Source of the DNA: CAXBID01 sp049791475
GTDB taxonomy: Bacteria > Bacteroidota > Bacteroidia > Flavobacteriales > Flavobacteriaceae
Direction: 5' to 3'
Assembly: GCA_049791475.1 (NCBI GenBank)
Contig: JBAQZZ010000020.1
Coordinates: forward strand, 1-32,742
Length of the DNA stretch: 32,742 nucleotides
The notes below the pieces were generated by a model. The model did no database searches and was not told the DNA's origin. It was given only the letters and a program-made list of their open reading frames with translations. The translations under genes and the position numbers were made by a program. Shown here piece by piece: positions 1-7,025 of the stretch (positions are counted from its first letter, which is position 1; each line of letters starts with the position of its first letter).

Positions 1-82
1 AGATAATTCGCGTTTAGGTTGTCAAATTCAAATGACTCCAGAAATGGAAGGTCTTGAAGTGGAGTTGGCTCCTGAGAGTTAG
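1..82 (+). CDS. 2Fe-2S ferredoxin, C-terminal end only
   Basis: An open frame enters from the left edge and ends at a TAG at 80-82. Its last 26 residues read DNSRLGCQIQMTPEMEGLEV and then ELAPES. The pattern S-R-L-G/A-C-Q followed by a TPE-x-x-G-L-x-V strand is the C-terminal end of adrenodoxin-type 2Fe-2S ferredoxins, where the Cys is the last ligand of the cluster. Such proteins carry electrons for Fe-S assembly or P450-like reactions. Only the end is visible, so the function is inferred from this motif. The gene converges on the response regulator gene with a 2-nt gap. Confidence 0.7.
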   Translation, partial: DNSRLGCQIQMTPEMEGLEVELAPES

Positions 83-84
83 TA

Positions 85-819
85 TTATTTAAAATAAGAC
101 AATAAAGCGGATTTTTTAGACGCTGAAACCATAATTTCTTTTCCGTTACTAAGTACAACACTTCCACCTTTTCCTTTTAAATATTTTACAACTTCATTTA
201 CGTTTACTAAATAAGATTTATGCACACGTGCAAAACTAGAATCAGCCAGTGCCTCTTCAAAATATTTTAGAGTTTTACTAACGAGTTTCTTTTTGTTGTT
301 GTTTAAATATATTTCGGTGTAATTATCATCAGCTTTACAGTATAAGATATCAGCGGTGTTAATAACTTCAAATCCATTTTGTTGCGGAATGGTAATTTTA
401 CCGTTAACACTATTTGTTTTTGGCACTAAAACTTCGTCTTGCAAAGCGTCTTCTTTGGTTTTTATTTCGCTAACGTAATCGACTCCTTTAATGAGCTCAT
501 CAATAGAAATAGGTTTCATTAAATAATAACTAGCGTGTGCATTCAAAGCGTCAATAGCGTAATGATTATAGGCGGTTACAAAAATAGTTTCGAAATTTAT
601 GTCGCCCACTTTATCTAGTAAGTCAAAAGCATTACCATAGGGCATTTCTACATCTAGAAAAACCAAATCTAAATCGTTGTTACGAATTAAAACTAAGGCT
701 TCTTCAATATTAGCTGCTTCACCTAAAACAGTTACATTTGGGCAATATTTTTTGAGATAATTCTTAAGAATTTCTCTACTGGTTTCTTCGTCTTCTACTA
801 TGATTGCCGTTAATTTCAT
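85..819 (-). CDS. LytTR-family response regulator
   Basis: A 244-residue two-component response regulator. The receiver domain spans about residues 1-120: acidic pocket at E9/D10/E11, predicted phospho-acceptor D56 in LVFLDVEMP, switch residue T82 in VTAY and conserved K102 in LMKP. A linker leads to a LytTR DNA-binding domain at about 140-244 (ILYCKADDNYTEIYL, then FARVHKSYLVN). LytTR regulators usually bind two or more short direct repeats about 21-22 bp apart. The gene lies 76 nt downstream of the histidine kinase gene on the same strand, and the two form an obvious pair, although a strong hairpin separates them. Phosphorylation by that kinase is inferred. The phased repeats at 3161-3212 are the natural candidate target. 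Confidence 0.93.
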   Translation of the reverse strand: MKLTAIIVEDEETSREILKNYLKKYCPNVTVLGEAANIEEALVLIRNNDLDLVFLDVEMPYGNAFDLLDKVGDINFETIFVTAYNHYAIDALNAHASYYLMKPISIDELIKGVDYVSEIKTKEDALQDEVLVPKTNSVNGKITIPQQNGFEVINTADILYCKADDNYTEIYLNNNKKKLVSKTLKYFEEALADSSFARVHKSYLVNVNEVVKYLKGKGGSVVLSNGKEIMVSASKKSALLSYFK

Positions 820-840
820 ATTATGCAGTTTGAAGCTGGA

Positions 841-890
841 AGTTTGAAGTTGGAAGCAATCTTCGTGCTTCCAACTTCATTCTTCAAACT
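841..890. repeat. Strong intergenic hairpin between kinase and regulator genes
   Basis: GAAGTTGGAAGCA at 846-858 is perfectly complementary to TGCTTCCAACTTC at 866-878, with a 7-nt loop. The outer arms AGTTTGAA (841-848) and TTCAAACT (883-890) can extend the pairing with a bulge. The left flank repeats the same GAAG words (GAAGCTGGAAG, GAAGTTGGAAG). It lacks a T-tract typical of a terminator on the minus strand, so it may be a dispersed repeat or an RNA processing or attenuation site between the two genes of the pair. Confidence 0.7.
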
Positions 891-895
891 TATTT

Positions 896-3064
896 TTAAT
901 CCTTTTTAAGCGTTACAATAACTTTAGTTCCTTTATCTTCTTCATTTTGAAAATCATTAACCAGAACATCTACTTTATCTTTATACATAGCGTTTAAAAT
1001 AGATACACGCTTTTTAATATTACCCATGCCTTTTGAGTTTTGCTTTTGTTGATGTTTAGTTTTCAATGCTTTCGATTTTTCTCTACCAATACCATCATCA
1101 GTAATGGTAATAGTTATTTCATCTTCTTTTGTTTGAGTAATTGAAATTTCTAAATGGCCTTTCGTTTTTTTGTAACGCAACCCATGCCATACCGCGTTTT
1201 CAATATAAGGTTGCAAAAGCATTGGCGGAATTACAAAGTCGTTAACGGGAATGTTTTCATCTACTTTGATATGGTAATCAAACTTATCTTGAAATCTAAA
1301 ATGTTCTAATTTTGTATATAGCTCCAGTAATTCTATTTCTTTTTCAAGTGGAATAAAATCTTCTTCACTATTTTCTAAAACGGCTCGCATTAGTAATGAA
1401 AAATCGGTTAAGTATTTATTAGCTGTTCGCTCATCGTTTGATGCTATAAAGCTGTTTACCGAGTTTAAAGCATTGAAAATAAAGTGCGGATTCATTTGGC
1501 TACGTAAACTTTTTAAAGCCAATAAATTATTTGCTAAACGCTGTTGTTTTATATATTTGAACATTAAAAACGCGGTAAGTAACAATAGTAAAACACCGCC
1601 AATAAGCGAGTAAATAATTAGTTTTTGTCGTTTACTTTGCTCAATGGAAAGGTTGTATTTACTTTCTGAGAGTTCTCTGTCACTTTCCAAACTTAAAATT
1701 CGGTTTTGATTCGTGGTTAATTTTTGTCTGAAAATAGTAGCTTGAGATATTTCTTGTTCTTTTTTTATATAAACTTGATCTACTAACTCCACATAATCTT
1801 GGTAAACACTTAATGCTTTTTCATAATCTTCAGCACTTTTATAAACCTCAGATAATTTTCTGGTAGCATCTTTTTTTACAATTAAATCTTCTTTATCATC
1901 TGCTTCAACAATACTTTTTTCTAAATAAGAAATAGCATTTCCTAAATCGCCTTGAGATGCGTATGCATTACCAATTTTATAATTTTGTTTTTGAGGCGTT
2001 AAAGCACTTTCATTATCGAAAACGGAATCAGTTTCTATTTCTTCAATGGTGTTTAAAGCCTCTTTACGTAACGTTATTTCAGTAGAATAATCATTGATGT
2101 TATTCTGAAAATCGGCTACTTTTAATTTTTCTTCAACAGCGCGTTTTTTATTTTGTGTATTGGCTTGTTTTAATGATTCACTGAAATAATTTTTTGCATT
2201 TTGCGAATCTCCTTTGTCATTATAAACCTCTGCTATTTTAGAGTTTAAATCAGTTACTTTAGGTGTAATTAAATGTTTTTCGGCCACACTCAAGCCTTCT
2301 TTGTATGTGTTAATTGATTTTTCGTAAGCTTTGGTTAAACGATAAACATCTCCAAGGCCTTCATATAAAGCTACCAACTGCCAATTTGTAAGTTCTCTTT
2401 TATTAATGCTATTGTAAGTCTGTAAACTTTCTTGGTAGTTTTTATTTAGTCGGTAAGCTTTTGCTAGTTTTAAAGTGACCTCATTGGTTTCGATGTTTTG
2501 AAGACTAATTCTGTAATTAGAAACTGCTAAATCGTACTGTTTCCAATACATATTAATATCGCCCAGAACTTCATAAGCATCTGCATTTTCATTTTTAGAA
2601 TTACTGTTAGCAATGGCGTCTGTTATAAATTGGATACTTTTTTGAGCGTCTTTTTTTAAATACGTTTCAGCAGAATCTATAAGCGATTTGAAAGTTTCAA
2701 TGTTATTTCTAGTTAATTTTTTGCTTTTAGAATATTCGTTTTTATTTGGTTCTACTCTAACTTCAATACGCTCATTATTTACTATGGTGTAGTACACTGT
2801 TTGAAAATCTTTGTGCCGTATAGTTAGTTCATCACCTTTACTAGCTTCAATTTTAAACCTTCCTGAAAAATCGGTAACGGTATAACCGCCACCATTTACT
2901 TCAATATTTACATCGCGTATGGGTTCTCTTGTATCACTTTCAATAACAGAACCTCTAACAGTAAATCTTGGTTTGTTACCAAGAACATTGTCGTTTTGCG
3001 CTACTGTTGTGGTGTTAAATAAAAAAACACTCAAAAATATTATATAATTGAAAACTAATTTCAT
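896..3064 (-). CDS. TPR-containing sensor histidine kinase (LytS/YehU-type)
   Basis: A 722-residue membrane sensor kinase. A signal peptide (about 1-22) is followed by a carboxypeptidase-regulatory-like beta-sandwich (about 34-104; RGSVIESDTREPIRDVNIEV and a TDFSGRFKI strand), then a row of TPR helices (about 160-430), a short coiled coil, one membrane segment (about 482-503) and a His_kinase domain. H527 in QMNPHFIFNALNS is the predicted phosphorylated histidine. N623 in PYIENAVWHGL is the N box, and DDGIG at 656-660 binds ATP. The sensory part should be periplasmic and the kinase cytoplasmic. This kind of kinase works with LytTR regulators, and one lies directly downstream. The signal sensed is unknown; TPR repeats suggest a protein partner. 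Confidence 0.92.
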   Translation of the reverse strand: MKLVFNYIIFLSVFLFNTTTVAQNDNVLGNKPRFTVRGSVIESDTREPIRDVNIEVNGGGYTVTDFSGRFKIEASKGDELTIRHKDFQTVYYTIVNNERIEVRVEPNKNEYSKSKKLTRNNIETFKSLIDSAETYLKKDAQKSIQFITDAIANSNSKNENADAYEVLGDINMYWKQYDLAVSNYRISLQNIETNEVTLKLAKAYRLNKNYQESLQTYNSINKRELTNWQLVALYEGLGDVYRLTKAYEKSINTYKEGLSVAEKHLITPKVTDLNSKIAEVYNDKGDSQNAKNYFSESLKQANTQNKKRAVEEKLKVADFQNNINDYSTEITLRKEALNTIEEIETDSVFDNESALTPQKQNYKIGNAYASQGDLGNAISYLEKSIVEADDKEDLIVKKDATRKLSEVYKSAEDYEKALSVYQDYVELVDQVYIKKEQEISQATIFRQKLTTNQNRILSLESDRELSESKYNLSIEQSKRQKLIIYSLIGGVLLLLLTAFLMFKYIKQQRLANNLLALKSLRSQMNPHFIFNALNSVNSFIASNDERTANKYLTDFSLLMRAVLENSEEDFIPLEKEIELLELYTKLEHFRFQDKFDYHIKVDENIPVNDFVIPPMLLQPYIENAVWHGLRYKKTKGHLEISITQTKEDEITITITDDGIGREKSKALKTKHQQKQNSKGMGNIKKRVSILNAMYKDKVDVLVNDFQNEEDKGTKVIVTLKKD

Positions 3065-3160
3065 TTGTTATTTTAATGATGCTAAACTTACGCACTTTAC
3101 CTGATATAATAAAATACAGATTTTATAAAAACACACTCATTTTAACCTAAAAAGTAAGGG

Positions 3161-3212
3161 TTACACATTCAAAAGTTTGGTTTACGCATTCAAATAGCCA
3201 CTTTACTCATTC
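3161..3212. promoter_or_regulatory. Three 21-bp-phased direct repeats, candidate LytTR binding site
   Basis: TTACACATTC at 3161, TTACGCATTC at 3182 and TTACTCATTC at 3203 are identical but for one base and start exactly 21 bp apart. The first two also share a following AAA. LytTR proteins are known to bind tandem 9-10 bp direct repeats with 12-13 bp spacers, i.e. a 21-22 bp period on one DNA face. A weaker copy (ACACTCATTT) is at 3133. The array sits between the kinase gene (start 3064) and the VWA lipoprotein gene (start 3301), and the third copy ends about 28 bp before a possible -7 box. Regulation by the adjacent regulator is inferred. Confidence 0.6.
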
Positions 3213-3239
3213 TGCTTTTTTTAATAAAAAGGTTGATTA

Positions 3240-3247
3240 TAAATTTA
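3240..3247 (+). promoter_or_regulatory. Possible -7 box for the VWA lipoprotein gene
   Basis: TAAATTTA matches the Bacteroidota -7 consensus TAnnTTTG at all but the last position. A T-tract at 3214-3222 lies where a -33 element would be, and the phased repeats end just before it. Weak on its own. Confidence 0.3.
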
Positions 3248-3300
3248 CAGTGTTAATCAAAAATCCCCATAATGGGCATTTATATAAAAAACCTCACATC

Positions 3301-4458
3301 ATGAAAACACATTTTAAAACAATTTTATTAGGCATAGCATTAATCGGAATTACCGCTTGTAATGCAAACAACAAAAAGCAAAGTCATCAACTAGCAGAAG
3401 CTAAAACAATGACTCACAACCCAAGTAAACAATACATTAAAGTCGCACTATTATTGGACACGAGTAATAGTATGGATGGTTTAATAGACCAAGCTAAAGC
3501 ACAGCTTTGGGATATTGTAAATGAACTTTCGTATGCAAAATGCAAGAATGAAAAGCCAAACTTACAAATTGCTTTATATGAATATGGAAACGACAGGTTA
3601 AATGGGAGCGAAGGCTATATTAGACAAGTTTTAGCCTTTAGTGATGATTTAGATGAAATCTCTAAAGAGTTATTTTCATTAACCACAAATGGCGGCGAAG
3701 AGTATTGCGGGCAAGTTATACAAACGTCTTTAAATCAATTAAATTGGGGTAAAAACGCTGATGATTTAAAACTTATTTTTATTGCTGGAAACGAGCCATT
3801 TACTCAAGGAAACGTTAATTATAAAGATGCATCAGCAAATGCTAAAGAAAAAGATGTAACAATTAACACTATTTTTTGTGGCGATTATAATCAAGGTGTT
3901 TCAACCTCATGGAAAGATGGTGCACAATTAACAAACGGAAATTATATGGCTATAAATCAGAACAATAAAACCATTCATATTGCATCACCTTATGATGATG
4001 ATATTCTTATACTTAACCAAAGGCTAAATAAAACATATGTTATTTATGGTTCGCAAGGAAGGAAGAAAATGGCTTTGCAGGCTGAACAAGATGATAATGC
4101 TAGTGGTTACAGTAAAGCAAATGCCGTAAGTAGAACGGTGAGCAAAAGTTCGCATTTATACAAGAATGAAAGTTGGGACTTGGTTGATGCAGAAGCATTA
4201 AATGAAGTGGTGATTTCAGATTTAAAAGACGACGCTTTACCAGCTGAATTAAAAGGAAAATCTACTGAAGAGATTAAAAAATACATTTCTAATAAAAAGA
4301 AAGAGCGTAATGCTATTCAAGAAAAAATTCAAGAACTGAATGAGAAACGTAAAGTCTTTATTTCAAAACAAAAAACTGAAAGTAAAAATGGGTTGGAAAA
4401 TGCCCTAACAAAAGCCATTAAAGAACAGGCAAAAAAGAAAAAGTATTCTTGGGAATAG
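3301..4458 (+). CDS. VWA-domain lipoprotein
   Basis: A 385-residue lipoprotein from the ATG at 3301, which begins a signal peptide ending in the lipobox ITAC (Cys20). An upstream in-frame GTG at 3250 would put 17 hydrophilic residues ahead of the signal peptide and is rejected. A von Willebrand A domain covers about 47-200. Its metal site motif DTSNS is at 53-57, TTNGGEEYCG at 128-137 holds a further predicted site residue, and the usual TDG is replaced by AGNEP. The C-terminal third (about 310-385) is charged and helical, probably coiled coil, ending in a Lys-rich tail. VWA proteins bind partner proteins through a metal ion; the partner here is unknown. It is divergent from the kinase-regulator pair, with the phased repeats between them, so it may be that system's target. 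Confidence 0.88.
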   Translation: MKTHFKTILLGIALIGITACNANNKKQSHQLAEAKTMTHNPSKQYIKVALLLDTSNSMDGLIDQAKAQLWDIVNELSYAKCKNEKPNLQIALYEYGNDRLNGSEGYIRQVLAFSDDLDEISKELFSLTTNGGEEYCGQVIQTSLNQLNWGKNADDLKLIFIAGNEPFTQGNVNYKDASANAKEKDVTINTIFCGDYNQGVSTSWKDGAQLTNGNYMAINQNNKTIHIASPYDDDILILNQRLNKTYVIYGSQGRKKMALQAEQDDNASGYSKANAVSRTVSKSSHLYKNESWDLVDAEALNEVVISDLKDDALPAELKGKSTEEIKKYISNKKKERNAIQEKIQELNEKRKVFISKQKTESKNGLENALTKAIKEQAKKKKYSWE

Positions 4459-4474
4459 AAAAGATAAAATTTAT

Positions 4475-4582
4475 CGTCATTACGAAGGAAGTATGACCGA
4501 AGTAATCTTATTAAATTGAACTAATATAAAGTGAATTAGTAAAACTAAACAGATTGCCACGTCGTACCTCCTCGCAATGACA
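4475..4582. repeat. Pair of inverted REP-like hairpin elements
   Basis: Two copies of a small repeat face each other: GTCATTACG...GTAATCT at 4476-4508 and AGATTGCC...GCAATGAC at 4551-4581. They share the outer tails AGATT and AATGAC in opposite orientation, like a bipartite REP element. The pair fills the space between the convergent VWA and PorP-like genes and could also stop transcription from both sides. Related single copies occur at 17102, 17692, 18477 and 19790. Confidence 0.65.
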
Positions 4583-4594
4583 AACTTAATTTTA

Positions 4595-5599
4595 TTAATT
4601 AACCGCAGGACACCTACAATCGTAAGCTTCTCTCCTATAATTGAAGTTATATCCTAGGGTAAATTGATGAAAACCACCATTAGTGAATACCAAAGAATTA
4701 GATTGGTACGTATAATTATAGGCAAACAAATACTTATTATAGTTAACACCAACAATTGGTGTGATTTGCTGTAATTTTTGGCTGCTTACGGCCCCTGAAG
4801 CTGTTAAAAATTCAGCACCATCTAAACTGGTTCTATAAGATAAACCGCCCCAAATTCTACCAAAATCCATTTCCTTATAAGCTTTACCATTTAAATCAAT
4901 TGATGATTCTTTGGTGCCATCTTTATATTGAAACATTATTGAAGGTTCGTAGCTCCATGTACTACCAAATTTTCCAAAAACACCACCTAAAGAAAACAAA
5001 TAACGTCTTAAATTACTAGTGATTTCAATATCATTATTTACGCCAGAATTTTTAAGTACATTTTTTATAGTACCATGCGCATAAAAATCTAAGAATTGAT
5101 ACGAAAACCCAAAATCAATATTAAAGTTAGTCGCATTTTGTACAATACCATCAATTATTGGGTCTGGTCCATCAAATAGAAATGTTGTTTCATCCAATTT
5201 ATATTGAAGAAATCCAGCACTCAAACCAAAAGAAAGCATGTTTAAATCTACTTCGGTTCTAGAAAACATCAAATGGTGCGCATAAGTAAGATAAGCACCA
5301 GATTGAGAATGATACCCGTTTTTATCTGTAAACAAAATACCTCCAATGGCTGAGGGTGTATCACCTATTCTGCTATTAACACTCATAGTTAAAAGTTTAG
5401 GCGCATCATCCTGTCCAAACCATTGTTGACGTGCTGTTAATCTAATTTTAGCATAATTAGCAGCCCCCGCCATTGACGGGTGGATTAAGTAATAATTATC
5501 GGTAAGATAATCGGTATATATGGGCAACCCTTCTTGTGAAGTAACAATGTGCGTAAACAACATTGCAATAGTTAGCATAAAAACTTTTTTCAATTTCAT
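4595..5599 (-). CDS. PorP/SprF family outer membrane protein
   Basis: A 334-residue protein with an N-terminal signal peptide (cleavage near IVTSQ/EG). It continues with the typical start of the PorP/SprF family (YTDYLTDNYYLIHPSMAGA and then RLTARQQWFGQDDAP). The rest is alternating beta-strand sequence, consistent with an outer membrane barrel, and the C-terminus has a CRCP motif. Family members act with the type IX secretion system and gliding motility, usually next to a gene for a large secreted adhesin that they help export. No such adhesin gene is adjacent here, so this is probably an orphan member whose substrate, if any, lies elsewhere. It is monocistronic by position, flanked by divergent and convergent genes. 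Confidence 0.88.
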   Translation of the reverse strand: MKLKKVFMLTIAMLFTHIVTSQEGLPIYTDYLTDNYYLIHPSMAGAANYAKIRLTARQQWFGQDDAPKLLTMSVNSRIGDTPSAIGGILFTDKNGYHSQSGAYLTYAHHLMFSRTEVDLNMLSFGLSAGFLQYKLDETTFLFDGPDPIIDGIVQNATNFNIDFGFSYQFLDFYAHGTIKNVLKNSGVNNDIEITSNLRRYLFSLGGVFGKFGSTWSYEPSIMFQYKDGTKESSIDLNGKAYKEMDFGRIWGGLSYRTSLDGAEFLTASGAVSSQKLQQITPIVGVNYNKYLFAYNYTYQSNSLVFTNGGFHQFTLGYNFNYRREAYDCRCPAVN

Positions 5600-5738
5600 A
5601 AGCTTTTCTACAAGGTGGGCTTGGGTTTAATATAAACGCCTTGATTGTTAAAAAATTTCACATAAAAAAGATAACCTATAACCTTAATCTTTTCAGTCTT
5701 TTCAACCAAATATATGGATATCTAAAGTTTTCTTTTAG

Positions 5739-5746
5739 TATTTTTG
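5739..5746 (+). promoter_or_regulatory. Bacteroidota -7 promoter box for the Nfu gene
   Basis: TATTTTTG matches TAnnTTTG and lies 16 nt before the ATG at 5763, predicting a 5' leader of roughly 12 nt. No clear -33 TTG is seen at the usual distance. Confidence 0.5.
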
Positions 5747-5762
5747 TAAAAAATTAGCTGAA

Positions 5763-6668
5763 ATGAACACTTTCAAGGTTTCCGTGCAGGAAACAACAAA
5801 TAACAACATTGTAAAATTCGAGTTAAATCAATTTATAACGCAACATCAAAGCTTTGAGTTTAATAATATTGATGAAGCTAAAACATCGCCATTAGCGCAA
5901 CAATTGTTCTATTTGCCTTTTGTGAAAAAGGTTTATATCTCTGGTAATTTTATAGCTGTTGAACGTTATAATATTGTAGAATGGAATGATGTGCAAGACG
6001 AAGTTGCAGAACAGATTGAAGCCTATTTAAATGACGGCGGCGTGGTGATTGAAGCATCTGCAACTGGCACAAAAAAAGTACCTGTAACGGTTTACGCTGA
6101 GAGTACACCTAACCCTTCGGTAATGAAATTTGTAGCCAATAAAAAGATAGTAACGGCGCTTTTTGAATTCACCTCTATTGACGATGCTAAACTATCACCA
6201 TTAGCAACAGAATTATTTCATTTTCCATTTGTTAAAAGTATCTTTATTGATGAAAATTATGTGTCAATAACTAAATATGACATGGCTGAATGGCAAGATA
6301 TCACTGTAGAACTTCGTGAGTTTATCAAAACATACATAGAAAATGGAAAAGAAGTAGTTTTGCCAAATGCAGCGGAAACAATACAAAAATCTACTAAACA
6401 ATTAGATACACATTATGACACTTTAGATGATATATCTAAAGAAATAATAAACATTCTTGAAGAGCATGTAAAACCAGCCGTAGCAAGTGATGGTGGGAAT
6501 ATTCAATTTATATCTTACGACGCTGAAAGTAAAAATGTAAGCGTGATGCTTCAAGGTGCATGCAGTGGTTGTCCGTCTTCAACGTACACTTTAAAAAGTG
6601 GTATTGAAAATATGTTGAAACAAATGATGCCTGGTAAAGTTGAAATGGTTGAAGCTATAAATGGTTAG
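5763..6668 (+). CDS. Nfu-type Fe-S cluster scaffold/carrier with tandem Nfu_N domains
   Basis: A 301-residue protein that carries or transfers Fe-S clusters to apoproteins. It has two Nfu_N-like domains in tandem (about 3-92 and 107-197). The second keeps the family motif ESTPNPSVMKFV (113-124). In the first the matching stretch is ETTNNNIVKFEL, without the PNP. The NifU C-terminal domain follows (about 222-298), with the cluster-binding pair C267/C270 in GACSGCPSS. The two N-domains share DEAK/DDAK-x-SPLA and the FPFVK-like core, so the tandem arose by internal duplication. A dodecin gene follows 74 nt downstream on the same strand. The housekeeping role is well supported by the CxxC domain; the specific targets are not visible. 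Confidence 0.92.
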   Translation: MNTFKVSVQETTNNNIVKFELNQFITQHQSFEFNNIDEAKTSPLAQQLFYLPFVKKVYISGNFIAVERYNIVEWNDVQDEVAEQIEAYLNDGGVVIEASATGTKKVPVTVYAESTPNPSVMKFVANKKIVTALFEFTSIDDAKLSPLATELFHFPFVKSIFIDENYVSITKYDMAEWQDITVELREFIKTYIENGKEVVLPNAAETIQKSTKQLDTHYDTLDDISKEIINILEEHVKPAVASDGGNIQFISYDAESKNVSVMLQGACSGCPSSTYTLKSGIENMLKQMMPGKVEMVEAING

Positions 6669-6742
6669 ATATTAAGTGACCTTTTTAATATTTCGGTGTC
6701 TAATCTCAAAACAGTGAATCTGTTAAACTAAAAATAAAAATT

Positions 6743-6943
6743 ATGGCAGTATTAAAAGTTATTGAGGTATTATCTAACTCAGAAAAAAGTTGGGAAGATG
6801 CCACTAAAAAAGCAGTGAAAGAAGCTTCTAAAAGTGTAAAAAACATCCGTTCTGTTTACGTTCAAGATCAAAGTGCTATTGTTAATAATGGTGAAGTAAC
6901 AGAATTTAGAGTAAACGTAAAACTTACTTTCGAAGTAAAATAG
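6743..6943 (+). CDS. Dodecin family flavin-binding protein
   Basis: A 66-residue protein matching dodecin along its whole length. It has a beta strand (LKVIEVLSNSEKSWEDA), one helix (about 18-33: ATKKAVKEASKSVKNI) and two long beta strands (IRSVYVQDQSA and EFRVNVKLTFEVK). Dodecins assemble into hollow dodecamers that store or buffer riboflavin, FMN or lumichrome. The family helix signature W-E-D-A-xx-xAV-x-EA is clear. A perfect palindrome right after the gene probably ends its transcript. Confidence 0.92.
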   Translation: MAVLKVIEVLSNSEKSWEDATKKAVKEASKSVKNIRSVYVQDQSAIVNNGEVTEFRVNVKLTFEVK

Positions 6944-6963
6944 CCTTTTTTTGTTCCCAAACA

Positions 6964-7001
6964 CATAAAAAAAGCATTCAATATTGAATGCTTTTTTTAT
7001 G
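6964..7001. terminator. 38-bp perfect palindrome, likely bidirectional terminator
   Basis: The core GCATTCAATATTGAATGC (6974-6991) is flanked by A7 and T7 and by further paired bases, giving perfect self-complementarity from 6964 to 7001. As RNA it forms a stable stem followed by a U-tract in either direction. It lies 20 nt after the dodecin stop. Confidence 0.8.
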
Positions 7002-7013
7002 CCTAAATTTTGC

Positions 7014-7021
7014 TAACTTTG
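7014..7021 (+). promoter_or_regulatory. -7 box immediately upstream of the DUF255 gene
   Basis: TAACTTTG matches TAnnTTTG exactly, but only 4 nt separate it from the ATG at 7026. If it is used, the transcript would start at or next to the start codon. Confidence 0.45.
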
Positions 7022-7025
7022 GTAA

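Noticed and set aside
3161..3212. Short CRISPR-like or tandem repeat array
   Set aside because: The 21-bp period with a 10-bp conserved part and no spacer diversity fits regulator binding sites; no cas genes nearby.
3250..3300. Upstream GTG start for the VWA lipoprotein
   Set aside because: It would bury the signal peptide and lipobox behind 17 hydrophilic residues and lies at the predicted transcription start.
4475..4582. Terminal inverted repeats of an insertion sequence or MITE with target duplication
   Set aside because: No transposase remnant and no clear flanking direct repeat; tails and size fit REP-like hairpins better.
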